Source: Allomyces arbusculus (taxonomy: Eukaryota; Blastocladiomycota; Blastocladiomycetes; Blastocladiales; Blastocladiaceae). Taken from it: a stretch of DNA of 64,000 bases. The stretch lies in contig JADHYV010000024.1 of assembly GCA_027604705.1 (NCBI GenBank), positions 186,001 through 250,000 of the forward strand, read 5' to 3'. Under the pieces are notes generated by a model. That model did no database searches and was not told the origin of the DNA. It worked only from the letters and a program-made list of their open reading frames with translations. Below are positions 43,437 to 57,200 of this stretch, piece after piece; the first letter of the stretch is position 1, and every line of letters starts with the position of its first letter. A program made the translations under genes and the position numbers.

Positions 43437-46400
43437 TCACGTCCCGCCCTCCTCGCCGCTCGGGCCTGAGCCCATCAACTCGAGGAATCCCTTGTAGTCG
43501 TAGCTCATGTCGGCGTGCACGACGTACGGATGCGCAAGGAGCTCCTGGGCCGTTGGACGCTGATCGGGATCACTACCAAAGCATGTCAAGTCAGCCACGA
43601 CTCTGCAGTGCGACGCACAGTCCTTGCCACCGCAGAAAAGACGTACATGGTGAAGCAAGCGTCGCAGAACGTTCGCGCCTCGACCGACACCCACCCCGGA
43701 ATGTCGGGCTTCGAGTCGGTTCCGAGCCGGTAAATCGCGGCAAACTCGTTGAGCCCGACCCACGGCCGGTTGCCTGTGACCATTTCAATGCACAAGCACC
43801 CAATCTGTCATGACCACGAGTCAGTTCAATGAACGGTGGGATGGAGATGCCGTCGGGACCTGCTACGCACCGACCAAATGTCGACCTTGGCCGAATACCC
43901 GCGCTCGCGAACGACCTCGGGCGCCATCCAATAGATCGAACCCTGCAGCGAGTGCTGCGAGAAAAAAATCGTAGGCGCCCAGTCCACCGGCTCCAGCCTT
44001 GCCATCGCCACCCGGCTCGGCAAACGGACCCATGCGCTTCGATAAGCCAAAGTCGGAAATCTTGCAAACGCCCTCCTCCTGAGTGAGCGCCACCAGCAGT
44101 CAGTCAAAAATGCTTGCACGCAGGGAAAGGGAAACTCAAGAAGCGTACCGTAACGAGCACGTTGGCGCACTTCAAATCGCGATGCAAAATACCGCACTCG
44201 TGCAAATAGGCGACGCCTGCGACAATCTGGGCCGTGAACATGGCTGACAATGGCTCAGGCAGCGCGCGGCCCACCGATGCGAGAAGCGAGGCGACGGACC
44301 CGCCGCTCACATACTCGAGGAACACGTTGAGCGTGTTCTTGGCCCGCTCAAACCCGAGATAGTGCACGATATTCGGGTCTACAGGGAGGCGGAGGTGAGA
44401 AAGGCGCCCCTTAACAAAAAAATTCGCAATAAACGTACGGCTCAGGTCGCGCAACAACTCAATCTCGCGCTGCAGCGCCTCGAGCATCGACGCCTGCTTC
44501 TTGCTGATCGCGCCTGTCGACACGGGTAGCTCCACCTGCTTGACTGCCATCATTTCGCCCGTGGCCACGGCCAGCCCAAGGTAGACACGCCCAAACGACC
44601 CCATGCCAATTAGCTCGCCCTTGATCCACGGAATCGACACCTCGTCCCCATCCAGAGGCGACGTTTGCCGGTGCGGTGACGCATTGTCGCGCCCACGCGT
44701 TGGGTCTGGTGTCCTTGTCCGCGACGCACTGCGCGACCCGCTTCGCGACGACCGGCCTTTGCGCACAGCCATGGACATGTCGAACGACGGCTTGCGGCTC
44801 ACCGTCTCGGCCTCATCGGCCGACCCCGAGTGCGGGTACGGGTCGGTCGGCAAGTTGGCCGTGATAATTTGCGGCACGGGCGTGCCGGCGCGCCGCGACG
44901 ATGACAACGTCATTCGGCCCCGCTGCTGCGCGTCAAAGTAGGCAAGGTCCGGCACGGGCGATGCCAGATTGAGCGCTTTGAATTCGGGCACCGGATCGTC
45001 GTCGCCAGCCGTGGCAATCGGCAAAGCCATACGGCTTGGCGACGCTGTGCGCATCGGGCTCTGCGTGCGCGACCGGCCCGGTCTGCTTGACCTGAGGTGC
45101 GGGAAGTACGCGGCCGGGTATGCGGCCGGGTCGGCGTCGCCCTCGTTGGGCGACCGCGGCGAGGCCGACGTGGACGCGGTGCGCGGCGGGATCGCGACTT
45201 TCCCGTTCGCGGTCAGAGCGACGCGGCGCCCGCGTTTGGCGAGGTGAGCAGTCGTGCCAAACAGCGACGGTGGTTGCGATGGCGTGCCCGCATGGGCCAG
45301 ACCACGGGTCAGACTCTTTTCAATGAGCTCGCGCGGACCTGTGGGGAAGAAAATGTCGAGGTTTTCGGCAATTTCCTGTGGCCGCGGCCGCTCGACGCCG
45401 GAATCGCGCTTCGGCGTCACGGCCGATGCAACGGGTGGGTTCGGACGCAGCTGCGAGACGGGAGCACCGGAGTCGACGGTGAGCGGCCGCATGGCCTTGT
45501 TCGCGGCCGTTTGGAGGTTGGTCTCACCGAGTGTGCGCCATTCCATGGCGCCGGGCATGTCACCCAGCGGCAACGAGCCCTTGCGCGGGATAGGCTGAAT
45601 CCCTTCGACGAGCTGCGTCGCATCGCTTGGATCGACAATGACCGCCGGGAGGCCGACTTGGCCAAACCGATGGTGCGGGTTCATCGACAGCGGGTGCGAG
45701 TGCGACCTCTGCAAGACCGGTTGCGCGGGAGCGCCATCGCCTTGCTCGGCAGATTGCTCACCCGCATCCTCTGCTGGAGGCGGCGACGATGCAGCAGCGG
45801 GACGGTCGTGCACTGGATACAACGGTGGCGGCGACGGGTAGTTGTGCTGTGGTGACGCCGAATGGCTGAGATGCCGCGGCTGGGGGACCGGCGAGCCGCC
45901 CGTGGGCTGTGCTGAGTACGCGAGGCTCTCCTTGCGTGGCAGGAAGACCGTTTTCGCGTGCCCGACGAGCGCAGGGGCCGACCGCGTGCTGCCCTGCGGC
46001 GAGCCGGTGCCAAGAGCGTGCGCAACGGGACCAGGCAACGCCGACTGCTGCTGCTGCGCGTACTTGAACGAATCGGCACGCGGTTGAAGCCGTGGTGGCG
46101 GCTGAGCGGGGTACGCGTAGGTAGCGTTGTACGTGGGCGGCGGTGCCGCGCTGGATACTCCTTGGTAGAGCCCGTATTGCGTCGCGGCCGGGTAACCCCA
46201 CGCGGCCTGGGCCTGCGGTTGATACACTCCACCGGCATGCGGCGAGCTGCCGAAATACGGGACCGGGTAGGGATGCTGGTACTCGGCGCCGCCGTTGGCT
46301 GCCCGGTTTGCTTGCGCGTAGTGCTCTTCGCTCGCCGGCTGCTCGGCCTGGCGCGACATGAGGTACTCGCGCTGGTACTCGATCAGCTGCTTTTGCGCCT

Positions 46401-46728
46401 TGGCGAACCGAGCGCGTTCGGCAAACGAGTCGAGGCGAAAATGCTCGGCGAGTGTAGTCCCGTCGAGATGGAGCAGCATGTAGCCCGTCACTTGGTATGC
46501 TAATCAAGAGCAACGAGAGAACAAATTTGCGCAACGGCGGTCAGTGTTCCGCACACAGTCTTTGGCTCGCGCGACCATCGCCGCCCTCTCGTCCTGATTG
46601 CCAGGGTGCCGAGCTGAGAAATTTGATCCAATGCTGATCCCACCTCGAAAGACATCGCGGAAATACTCGAGCTTGTTGCTCGCAAGCCAGTGATCAACCT
46701 GTGCTGGCGTCCACTGTGCGACGTCCAT
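43437..46728 (-). CDS. SAM-domain MAP kinase kinase kinase (Ste11/Byr2/Bck1-like)
   Basis: Six exons (46728-46644, 46499-44439, 44378-44149, 44078-43871, 43804-43647, 43572-43437), about 958 aa. An N-terminal SAM domain (WTPAQVDHWLASNKLEYF, then VTGYMLLHLDGTTLAEHF) is split by the first intron. A long Pro/Ser/Gln-rich linker follows, with motifs such as FPTGPRELIEKSLTRGL. The C-terminal kinase shows IGMGSFGRVYLG, MAVKQVEL, LRDLSHPNIVHYLGFE, GGSVASLLASVG, HRDLKCANVL, ISDFGLSKRM, LQGSIYWMAPEVV, WSIGCLCIEMVTGNRPW and DPDQRPTAQELLAHP. The domain order matches fungal Ste11/Byr2, while the kinase sequence is close to the Bck1/Mkh1 type, so the pathway is not settled. Exon 4 (44078-43871) is one base too long for its frame; a T7 run (A7 on the plus strand, 43972-43978) lies in the activation loop. 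Confidence 0.88.
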
Positions 46729-47096
46729 GGTCGTATGCGGCCAAGCGCTGGCCGCCGGGTCGATGGCTGTCCACGTCGGCGTGATCGTTGCTGGTTGCTG
46801 TTGCTTTCGCTTGCCGCAAGTTGCGCGAGCAGGGCCGTTGGATGAGGGTGCGCTGCGACACTTCTCGTTTGTATTCTCAACGCTGAGCAGCACCGTCAGC
46901 TTGGCGCTCTTGTCGAAATCGACATGGTCGGCCGTCGAGGTGTGGCTGAAGCAGGCGGACGAGGTGTGAGGTTGGATGAACGATCGCGCCTCGTCTGTTT
47001 TCAACTTGCTCCAAATCGAAACGAAACGACTTCAACCACAAGCCAGCAAAAATGGTGCACATCTATTTGAATACCGCGCTACGTTTTGAACAGGGC
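46729..47096. other. Spacer between MAPKKK and tyrosine phosphatase genes
   Basis: About 370 bases, holding the MAPKKK promoter and the phosphatase 3' UTR. No gene or repeat seen. Confidence 0.45.
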
Positions 47097-48773
47097 CTAC
47101 TTGATGCCAATAAGCTCGAGGTACCGGGCCACGCTCTCGTAGACGAGCTGAAATTGTTGCTGCAGGTTGGCGACCGAGGAGGAAGAGTAAATGGGGGTCA
47201 GCGATCAAACGCCGATGAGCACGACGAAGCGGGGAAATTGTCGACGCACCAAGGCCTGGACCATTTGCACGCGCTGACGCCGCAAGTCGGCCACCACCCC
47301 CGCGACCAGGTCTGGGTGGGCGTCAAACTCGGGGAACCGGAGGCCGTCCTCCAAGTACCGCGTCAGAAAATCGACGGCAATGAACGTGCCGGTTCGCCCA
47401 CATCCAGCCCTAGAGAACCGGAACAGCGAGTGGTCAATATTCGCCCCTTGCAACGAGAGATGGTCGCGAAGAGAGGAAAGCAACGCACGAGCAGTGCACA
47501 ACAAGCGGGTTGCGAATCGAAACGTTGATGAATCGGCTCAGCTCGACCATCGTTAGCAACGAATCAATCGCAATAACGCCGTGGTCGGGCCACGCGGAGC
47601 TAGCCAGTTGCCAGACCTGCGTCCTTGCGGTGCCTTGCACCGACTGGTACTCCAAATCAAACTTGCGCAACGTGATCCCGCCAAGCTGGAGGAACGCCGA
47701 CGCAACCTGGTCGTTATCCTTGTACCGCCGCCCACTCTCAATGTGCCGCCGAAAACTGGTGAGCAGCTCGCCGGGACGGTCGGGCGTCTCGGTCGCGACG
47801 TGCGTTACTTGAATCTGCGACCCGTCGTCGAGCGGCACGAGAAACGACCCATTGTCAATCCAATATTGGTCGACCTTGGGGCGGCCGCTCTCGACAAGCT
47901 GGCTCAGGCACAGGACAAGGATCGCTTCGCGTTGGTAGACCATGCGCCAGAAATCGAGGATGCTCTCCTTGGTCGGTCCTTGCGTTGCAATGTATGCGCA
48001 GTCGCGCTCCGTCGAGTTGCTCTACTGGGGGCACCATTGATCAGTCAGTGCTCGTTTCAGTCGGCCGGCAAACGAGCGAAGATGCGCACTAACGGCATTG
48101 AAATGAACGACGCGTTGATGTAGTCGTTGTGCATGTTCACGAGGGGGACGCGGTTGCGGTCGACTGACGGAGAAATGGAGCACGTTGCGTCAACAGGCCA
48201 TTCAGGGAAGACGAAGCTACGGTCCAGCACCGCGGAAAAATAGGCGTACACGGGATAATGTTCGTGTAACGGTTCTTGTAAACGTTTTCCTCGCTCTCTG
48301 CCGCGTCCACCGTGTAGCGCGGGTCGGGCGGATTCCGGTATACTTCTCCGTGGTCGACCACATTGATCACGCTCTGTGCTCGCGGAGAACGTAGGGTCAA
48401 TACATCAGCAGCGAAGTGATCAATTGCAAGAGCACATCCGACACGATACTTTGAAGGTCCTGCGCCAGTATCGAGCACGCTCCGGGTGCTGGAGCACTTG
48501 GTGAATATATTGGAGCTGCTGCCGCCCGCTTGCCGTGGAAACAGTCCGCGGCATAGTGTTCACGCTGAGCAAGGGAAGCCATGTCCGCGAATTCCAGCGT
48601 CAGGGCCGAGCGCACGCGGTCCGGCAAGAACATCAAAGGCTTGCTGAACCATACTTGTAGTTGTTTTTGCTGAAGCACCGCAAAATCCGAGCCAGGAGAC
48701 CCGGCTCTGGCTGTGGTTGGGCTGGTAACGCTGGGTCAAATGCAGCAAGTTCCGCTGCCGAGGAAGCGTCCAT
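47097..48773 (-). CDS. Protein tyrosine phosphatase (non-receptor, Ptp1/PTPN type)
   Basis: Seven exons (48773-48655, 48564-48450, 48373-48250, 48163-48090, 48021-47489, 47409-47250, 47159-47097) join in phase to 395 aa. Classical tyrosine phosphatase domain: KNRYTNIIPFDRNRVPL, NDYINASFI, YIATQGPTKESILDFWRMV, the WPDHGV general-acid loop, and the catalytic P-loop HCSAGCGRTG, which is split by an intron (donor GTGCGT) after the TC of its Ser codon. The C-terminus has RVQMVQAL and QFQLVYESVARYLELI. The N-terminal 90 residues carry helical sequence (RQQLQYIHQVLQHPERARY). It could dephosphorylate MAP kinases as yeast Ptp1-3 do; this is inference. The start at ATG 48773 is the first that keeps the frame; upstream frames have only non-ATG starts. 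Confidence 0.9.
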
Positions 48774-49095
48774 GGACGTTCGCAAATGATCCGCAAGGAC
48801 GCGGCTGCTCTCGAAATTGTCGAGTTCGAAGCTGAAGCAAGAGCGAACCTGGACCAAGGCCGAATGACGTGGTGCTCAAGGACCTCATACACACGTGGCC
48901 GCGACTGAATTTACCGGCCTGCCGCTCCCGACGACTCGCCGCGAGCGACCGGCATCACCTCTTCCCGGCTAGCAACCTCTCGAAGCGCCCAGACTTGCAG
49001 CAGCTCCTCATCCATTTGATTCTCGATTCTTCTTCTCGCCTGATCCGCCCGCGTCCCTGCCACGTCGTCGCTGAATCCCGCCACCGCCACCAACC
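48774..49095. other. Divergent promoter region, tyrosine phosphatase / C2-AGC kinase
   Basis: About 320 bases shared by two divergent genes. No TATA box or repeat recognised. Confidence 0.45.
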
Positions 49096-51208
<2,113 letters not shown>

Positions 51209-51512
51209 CGGTGCTGTGACAGAGGTAGAGACGGCGTGGGGAACTGGGACATTGGACTGAGACGAGGAATGAATGACGGAGGGCTTGCACTGGAAAGGTC
51301 GGACGAAATACCAGGAAACGATTGATTGTTTGTTTCGACGTGGCTTGCCAGGATGTGATTTGCGCCCGCTTGGCCTGCCCTCGTCGTGTCCGGACTTTTA
51401 ACTTGTCTCACTCACGATCTCCAAAACCGCCTGCACCGACAAGACAAATCAGAAGCATGACAGACCGCTAGCCCTTACGAGTCCCTCCCCTCTCCACCCA
51501 CAGCTTCACAAG
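51209..51512. other. Convergent 3' region, AGC kinase and PIERCE1-like genes
   Basis: About 300 bases between facing stop codons. No gene seen. Confidence 0.45.
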
Positions 51513-52002
51513 TCACGGCGAAACCTTGGTGTTGAGCGAGTAGTTGCGGTAGAGGCCCGACCGGCTCAAGTGCTGCAGCGCAAGCAAAAATGTCCATGAA
51601 TTCGATCAGTTGCCGGTCGACGCGACGTGAACGTGCACGATAATGAGCGCGAGCGTACCTCGGTAAATTTTTGGCTCACCGTGTACCGCCCCGGAAAGTC
51701 GGTTGCCGGCGTGCTGCCATAGTCGTTGGCCGTGGTCGTGAACAACGGATGCTGGACCTTGGGCATGACGGGACCTGCGCGAATCGCGGCGTCTGAGTGC
51801 CAATCTATCAGCCGATGGACGCGTGCGACGCCGGGTGCGTACCAACGAAGCTGGCTGGCGGCTGAATTTCATCGGCGCCCTTCTTGCTCGGCCCAGACGC
51901 GACCAGAGACGGAGCGCTTGGCGCCGCGGCCGCAGGCGTGGCGGGAACGGGTGCGCCGGCGACGGCCACAGTCAACGGAGCCTTGTTTGCAGCGTTGGAC
52001 AT
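51513..52002 (-). CDS. PIERCE1/C9orf116-like ciliary microtubule inner protein
   Basis: A small gene of about 110 aa in three exons: exon 1 from ATG 52002 to the GTACGC donor near 51840, exon 2 from about 51775 to 51659, exon 3 51572-51513. The exon 1-2 join reads ASFVGPVMPKVQHPLFTTTA, then NDYGSTPATDFPGRYTVSQ, and exon 3 gives HLSRSGLYRNYSLNTKVSP. The pattern (P-L-[YF]-x-T-T-x-x-x-Y-G, Q-K-F, G-[ML]-[YF]-R-N-x-x-[LF]-N-T) matches the Pierce1/Pierce2 family, which binds inside the doublet microtubule lumen of motile cilia. Its presence fits an organism with flagellated zoospores. The N-terminal about 50 residues are Ala/Pro-rich and not conserved. Function is inferred from this short conserved core only. 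Confidence 0.75.
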
Positions 52003-52694
52003 TCTTGGGCGAGTTCGAATGGGCCCAGCAGAGACCGAAACACTCGAGGACGCGCCGGGGCCGACTGGTGAGGACCGACTGGTGAGTTGAGCGCGCGGGT
52101 TGGATTAAAGCGAGCCTGCCACAGAAGCAAATCTTGCGAAGGAGGGCCAGGACTGGGCTAGCACTTCTCGTTGCGAAACGTGGGCACGGGCGCCTGGACG
52201 AGGGAAGTGGTGTCGCAGCAGCGCGAGCAGGGTCAGGTACGTGATTCAGAAGCGCCGACACCGGCACGGCTGCGAGCAGTTGCCGAGAGTTGGGGAGAGT
52301 GGGTCGATCAGAGAGCGTTGGGCCGCGAGCGGTTGTTCGTCGGTCGAGACTCGAGATGCGAAAGAAATCGAGTGCGGCCGGTCACGGGCACAAAATCAAC
52401 TTGATCAAACGCGTCGCGAAAGCCTTGCACACTCGGCGCAAAGACCTCCAGATCATTCGCTTGACTGCCGCGCACCAGGCTCATCGACGACGTCGTCGCT
52501 CTCCGCTCCCTTCGACCACTTTCCAACCCCCCAACCTTCAACTTGCCGCATTCGAAGCGTCGGCCACGCTGGTCGCACCCCCCCCCCCCCCACCTGTGCT
52601 CGACCTTGCACCCACCACAGCGCGTGCTGGAACTCGCTCGGCCACTCTCAATACCTCCCGCAGTTTGAAATACCCCCGCTGCTATTCCGACAAC
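52003..52694. other. Divergent promoter region, PIERCE1-like / tetraspanin
   Basis: About 690 bases with no supported gene. It contains a C14 homopolymer at 52578-52591, about 100 bases before the tetraspanin start codon. Confidence 0.5.
52578..52591. repeat. C14 homopolymer
   Basis: Fourteen C in the tetraspanin 5' region. A second run of about 16 C lies in the gene's second intron (about 53014-53029). Length is uncertain in raw sequence. Confidence 0.7.
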
Positions 52695-53748
52695 ATGGCG
52701 AGATCCATTGCCGCGTGGTTTTCTCGGCTCCGCCGCATCCGCGGCACCATCTTCATTCTCAAGAATGCCATGCTACTTGTGAACGTTCTCTCCCTGGTAC
52801 GGAGACATCCCGGAGAAGCTCTTCTCCAAGAATTGTCAAGCACTCACGAATTAATCTATTCTCTAGCTCGCGTCCGTGGGCCTGTTGGCGGTCGGCATCT
52901 ATGGGTACTCGAGCGACTCGGTCGTTGGGATCGTATCTTCGAACCTGCCACTCTCGTGCATTCTTCTCGGCCTGGTCGTTGCCGTCGTCTCGCTTGTCGG
53001 TACGTGGTTTGGTCCCCCCCCCCCCCCCCAGGTTGAGACTTAATCTGAACTGCGAGTTGACGATTCCGTTGAATTGCCGGATTCCAGGTTGCTTTGGCGT
53101 CGCGAACGAAGCGCGTCTGTTCATCCGCATCTACTTTATCCTCCTGACGCTTCTTATCTTTGGTCAAATTGTACTCGGCGCCGTCGCAGCGAGTCACAAG
53201 GAAGATGTTCGTGTGCCCGCTCCTGGCCCTTTCCATCGGCCACCTCGTTCCTCACGTTAGTGCTGACCTAGGTCGAGTACTACATTACACAAGCGTGGAC
53301 CAACGCCTACGAGACTGACCAGTCGGTGCTGCGGCGCATCCAAAAGTACCTCAAGTGCTGCGGCCTGCACGACAGCTCGGAAATGGCCGTGCCCGACGCG
53401 TGTCCGACCACGACGCCGTGCATCCAGTCGATGAAGCAAAAGTTCACGCAGGGGATCGGCACGATTGCGACGACGGCAATTGCGTTAGGCGTCATCGAGG
53501 TACGTCTTGCTCAACCCATCGCCTGTCCGGCCGTCACCAAAAAATGTGGTAAACTGACTTTCAACGTTTTTTCGCAGACGTTTTGCCTGGTGGCCGCGGG
53601 CATGCTCGTCTACTTTGCGCAGCTCGCCGACGACGCGCGCGAGACGGAGTTGCTCGACGAGGCGCGGCAGCTTGCGCTGGCCGAGCGCGAGCGGTCCAAG
53701 GAGAAGCGATACAACTTTGAGACGCCGTTTGACGACGGAGACGAGTAG
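52695..53748 (+). CDS. Tetraspanin
   Basis: Five exons (52695-52796, 52867-52999, 53098-53216, 53272-53499, 53578-53748) give 250 aa. Four TM segments: FILKNAMLLVNVLSL, then the G-L-L-A-V-G-I-Y-G end of the first; SCILLGLVVAVVSLVGCFGV; FILLTLLIFGQIVLGAVAA; and ATTAIALGVIETFCLVAAGM. The large extracellular loop holds the hallmark LKCCGLHDSSEM, with further Cys in DACPTTTPC, making the usual four. The C-terminal tail is charged (RETELLDEARQLALAERERS). Tetraspanins organise plasma-membrane microdomains; fungal members (for example Pls1) are needed for polarised penetration. The specific role here is unknown. Intron 2 begins GTACGT and carries a poly-C tract. Confidence 0.93.
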
Positions 53749-54230
53749 GCGCTGAGGGTCACAAGTGGCTGCGCGGCGGGACCGCATGACTACGTTTTCA
53801 TGGAGGAGGGGGTACGTGGTGGCCGGGTGTGGGGACTGGTTGCGAGTAGGTTGGTTGCTGGCACTGGCAAGGCCCAAAATGAATCGAACCGCTTGTTTCT
53901 ACATGGCGGGCTCCCTGTCCAGCTCGCTCCTTGTCCAGCTCGCTCGACCTGGTTGTCGTGTTGGCAAATGTACCTGCAGCGGCAACGTTGAGGTTGAGAG
54001 GAGAAGCGGCCGCTGCCCAAATCCAAACCATAAAAATAAAACTCGGATGCGATCACGCCGCATTGCACGTGGTCGCGCCAGACCGATCAAGCTGCATTAT
54101 TCCAACCGGCCACCACCACAGACAAGAGCCAAAATCCGACCGTTGATCCACCAAATGACCGCGACAAGGACAGCTACTTGATGCAGCGGCTTTCATCAAC
54201 CGGTTCCGGCAAGTTACCCCAGTCTCCGCC
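53749..54230. other. Spacer between tetraspanin and PI3K genes
   Basis: About 480 bases. It contains an AT-rich stretch with an AATAAA at 54035-54040 that may be a polyadenylation signal or a weak TATA-like element for the PI3K gene. No gene seen. Confidence 0.45.
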
Positions 54231-57200
54231 ATGGCGTCGCTGCTCAAGAGTGCGCGTCGCAAGTCGGGCCTTCCTCCCGTCGATTCCAGCTCGGCCGCCG
54301 TGCCGGCACCGCCACCGTCATCAAGCAGCTCAAGCCTCGCTCGCCATGGTTACGAAAGCGGCATTCTCGTGGCGCGCGTGCAGTACTACGATATCGTCAC
54401 AGCGCTGAGCGTCGACCGGCGCGCGCGGCTCGAAGCTATTCTCGACGCGGCCCTGGCCAAGCTAGGGGTTGGTGATCAGCGCAGTGACTTGATCGCGTTT
54501 GATAAAGAACATGGCGTTGACGAAATACATGGGTCAATTCTGTCTAGACAATGGGCTGCCTTCCCGAGGACCTCAACTCGTTTGGACTCGTGGAACCGGA
54601 CGGCAAAGTGCGTTTCACTGCACACTGTGCGCCACGCGCCTGTTATCCTCGAATGGCGACAGGTGGTGCTGACCTCTCGCGATTGGGGCGCTGGCCTTGC
54701 TAGGACGTGGACCTGGCGCAATTCATCTCGTCGAGCACCTACGTCGGGCAGTGCCAAGAGGCCAACGTCGTGCCCCAATTCCGGCTGCTTCCCATGACCA
54801 ATCGTCACCGCGGCGGCTCGGGACAAGGGTCGCTTTCCACCTCGCTCCCGTCGTTTCTCAACGTCTTCCATTTGGGGAGTGGCTCCGACGGGAGCATGCA
54901 TCGCAAGGCGCGGAGACACCGGTCCTCGACGCTGTCGCAGCAGACGCCCTTGGCCGACCCGCCGCCCGACCGGGCCGAGGGCGAGACGCGGTCTCGCGTC
55001 GCCTCCACCTGCGCGTCATCAACGGCACTCCCGCTCAAGTTGGAGATCCCATCACCCACCCATTCAGACTCGGAACTGCAGGGATCCACGCCTTCATCGC
55101 AGGCCGGCTCGAATTTGTCCCTCACGAAACGAACCTCGCCGAACGGGCATACGCGTCCGGGATTCGGGTCCATGGCCATGGCCGCTGTGGTTGCCGTCGC
55201 GTCTGCTGCCACTGGCCGGGTGCCTCGCTCCGACTCGGTGCCAGCATCGCCGCTGTCCATTCTGCGCGACTACTCGACCGCACCGGCTTTTGGCACTGGT
55301 CTGCCAAAGGACGTGAAGCGCTCGGCCTCTGGCGTGCTCATCATCAAGGTCGTCATTAGCCCAGCGCACTCGACGCACGTTGCGTGCAGTCCCGGAACCA
55401 CGGTCGCGCAGCTGCTTGAAAAAGTGCTCGTCAAGGCGCGGCGTGTTTTGTCCGAGTCGGTCGACGACATGGTCTTCACGGACCCGGACCAGCGCATTAC
55501 GTTTGGTGCCGCGGCCGTGGTCGAGCACCTGTCGTACGTCGAGAGCTGCATTGCCCAGAACCTGGAGCCGACGTTCATCCTCAAGCACCAGACGCAGACG
55601 GTCCAGCCAATCAGGACTCTGCTCTCTCCGGTCCCGGTGGTGGGGACCGTCGAGGACGACCCCGAAGATCTGTTTTCGCTGATCGAAGCGTATCGCACCG
55701 ATGACTCGGCGCTTCTTCGGCGTCTCTCCACGACGTCGCAGGCCTACCGGTCGCGGCGCAACTCGGAGCAAGTGGCGCCCAAGTCGGGCGACGGGTCGAT
55801 TGCTGTGCCTGAACCTGTGAGCCTGCAGGTTCCCAACAGTGTCGGCGGCTCCAAGTCGCTCATCACGACGCGGTTCATTCGGCTTGATTTGCCCAAGGGG
55901 ATTTGCACCAACTTGCCCATTTCGCCCGACGCGACTGTTGAGTCGGTGCTCGAAAAATGCGCACTTAAACTTAAGCGCATCTTCAATGCCGACTGCACCA
56001 AGGACGATTTCGAGCTCCACCAAATCGACTCGATGGACGACGACGTGACGGGTAAAGTGCCGCTCTTGGGCCACATTTTGATTGCCGAGCTCGACCACTT
56101 CTTGCACGACGAACCGTTGCTATTTCGCGTAGTGTGCATGACACCGGCCCTCGACGACTGCGTTGACGAGTCAGACCCGTCCGAGGAGGAGACGGACGAG
56201 GTGACGCTACCACGCCAGTACGCGACACTCACACGCGCCGCGGTCCCGCCGCCAATGCACGTAAACTGCATGACGATGCGCACGCCGAGCGTCCGTGTCG
56301 TTTTGCCCAAGGGCGTCGTGACGAACGTGCGCATCACGCCCATTACAACAGCAGCCGTCGTCTTGAGCCGCGGGCTTGCGAAGTTCAAGGCCCTCGTTGG
56401 CGAGGCATTTGAGGAGCGCAACTTTGCCCTGTACCTCGACTTGTCTGACGGCCAGGAGCCGCGGCTCCTCGGCACCGACAGCGTCCTTGGCGACGTGCCA
56501 GAGCTTGAAGATATTTTCGGCGGCCATGTCGAGCTCGACGATACCGTGACCATGCTCGTGCGCGAAAAGGAGGAGGTCGGGAACAAGGGCAAGCGCCGTA
56601 TGTCGCTCGGGCACCTGGCAACGCGGCAACCGCGCGTGGTCACGGTCGAGGACCTGGTCCGTGAGATGCACATGTCGGACGTGCTCAAGAAGCGCCGAAG
56701 GTCGAGTAGCGTCGGCACGAATACGTCGCTCTCTGCCGGGGCCGGGCAAGTGGGTTGGACCGTAAGCCGCCTGGCTGCACCTGACGCACTCGCGCAGCAG
56801 ATTGAGGCCGACGAAGCGGGACCCACGGCGACGCGGCGCACACGGCCGGATTGCATTACCGCGATTTCATTTGCAGGGTGCGAGCCGTTCCATGTCACGG
56901 TCACAGCCACGATCGCGGGGGTCGAGAGATTGTCAGTGGGCAGCTTTTTGGGGACCGACTCGTTTGCAGCGATCAAGGCTCTCGCTGTGGCCGAGTTGTG
57001 CAGAGGCGAGTCGCCGTCGGACGAGGCCTCTTCGGCTGAGTGGTTCCTGAGCTACACGCACCCGACACTCGGCATCCCCGTGCTCATTGCCGACGAGTCC
57101 ATGTCGCTGCAACAGTCGACGCTCTCAACGCTCATACCGAATCATGATTGCCGCCTCGTGCTCGGCCCACCACCGGTGGAGAGGCCCGGCCCGTTACCGC

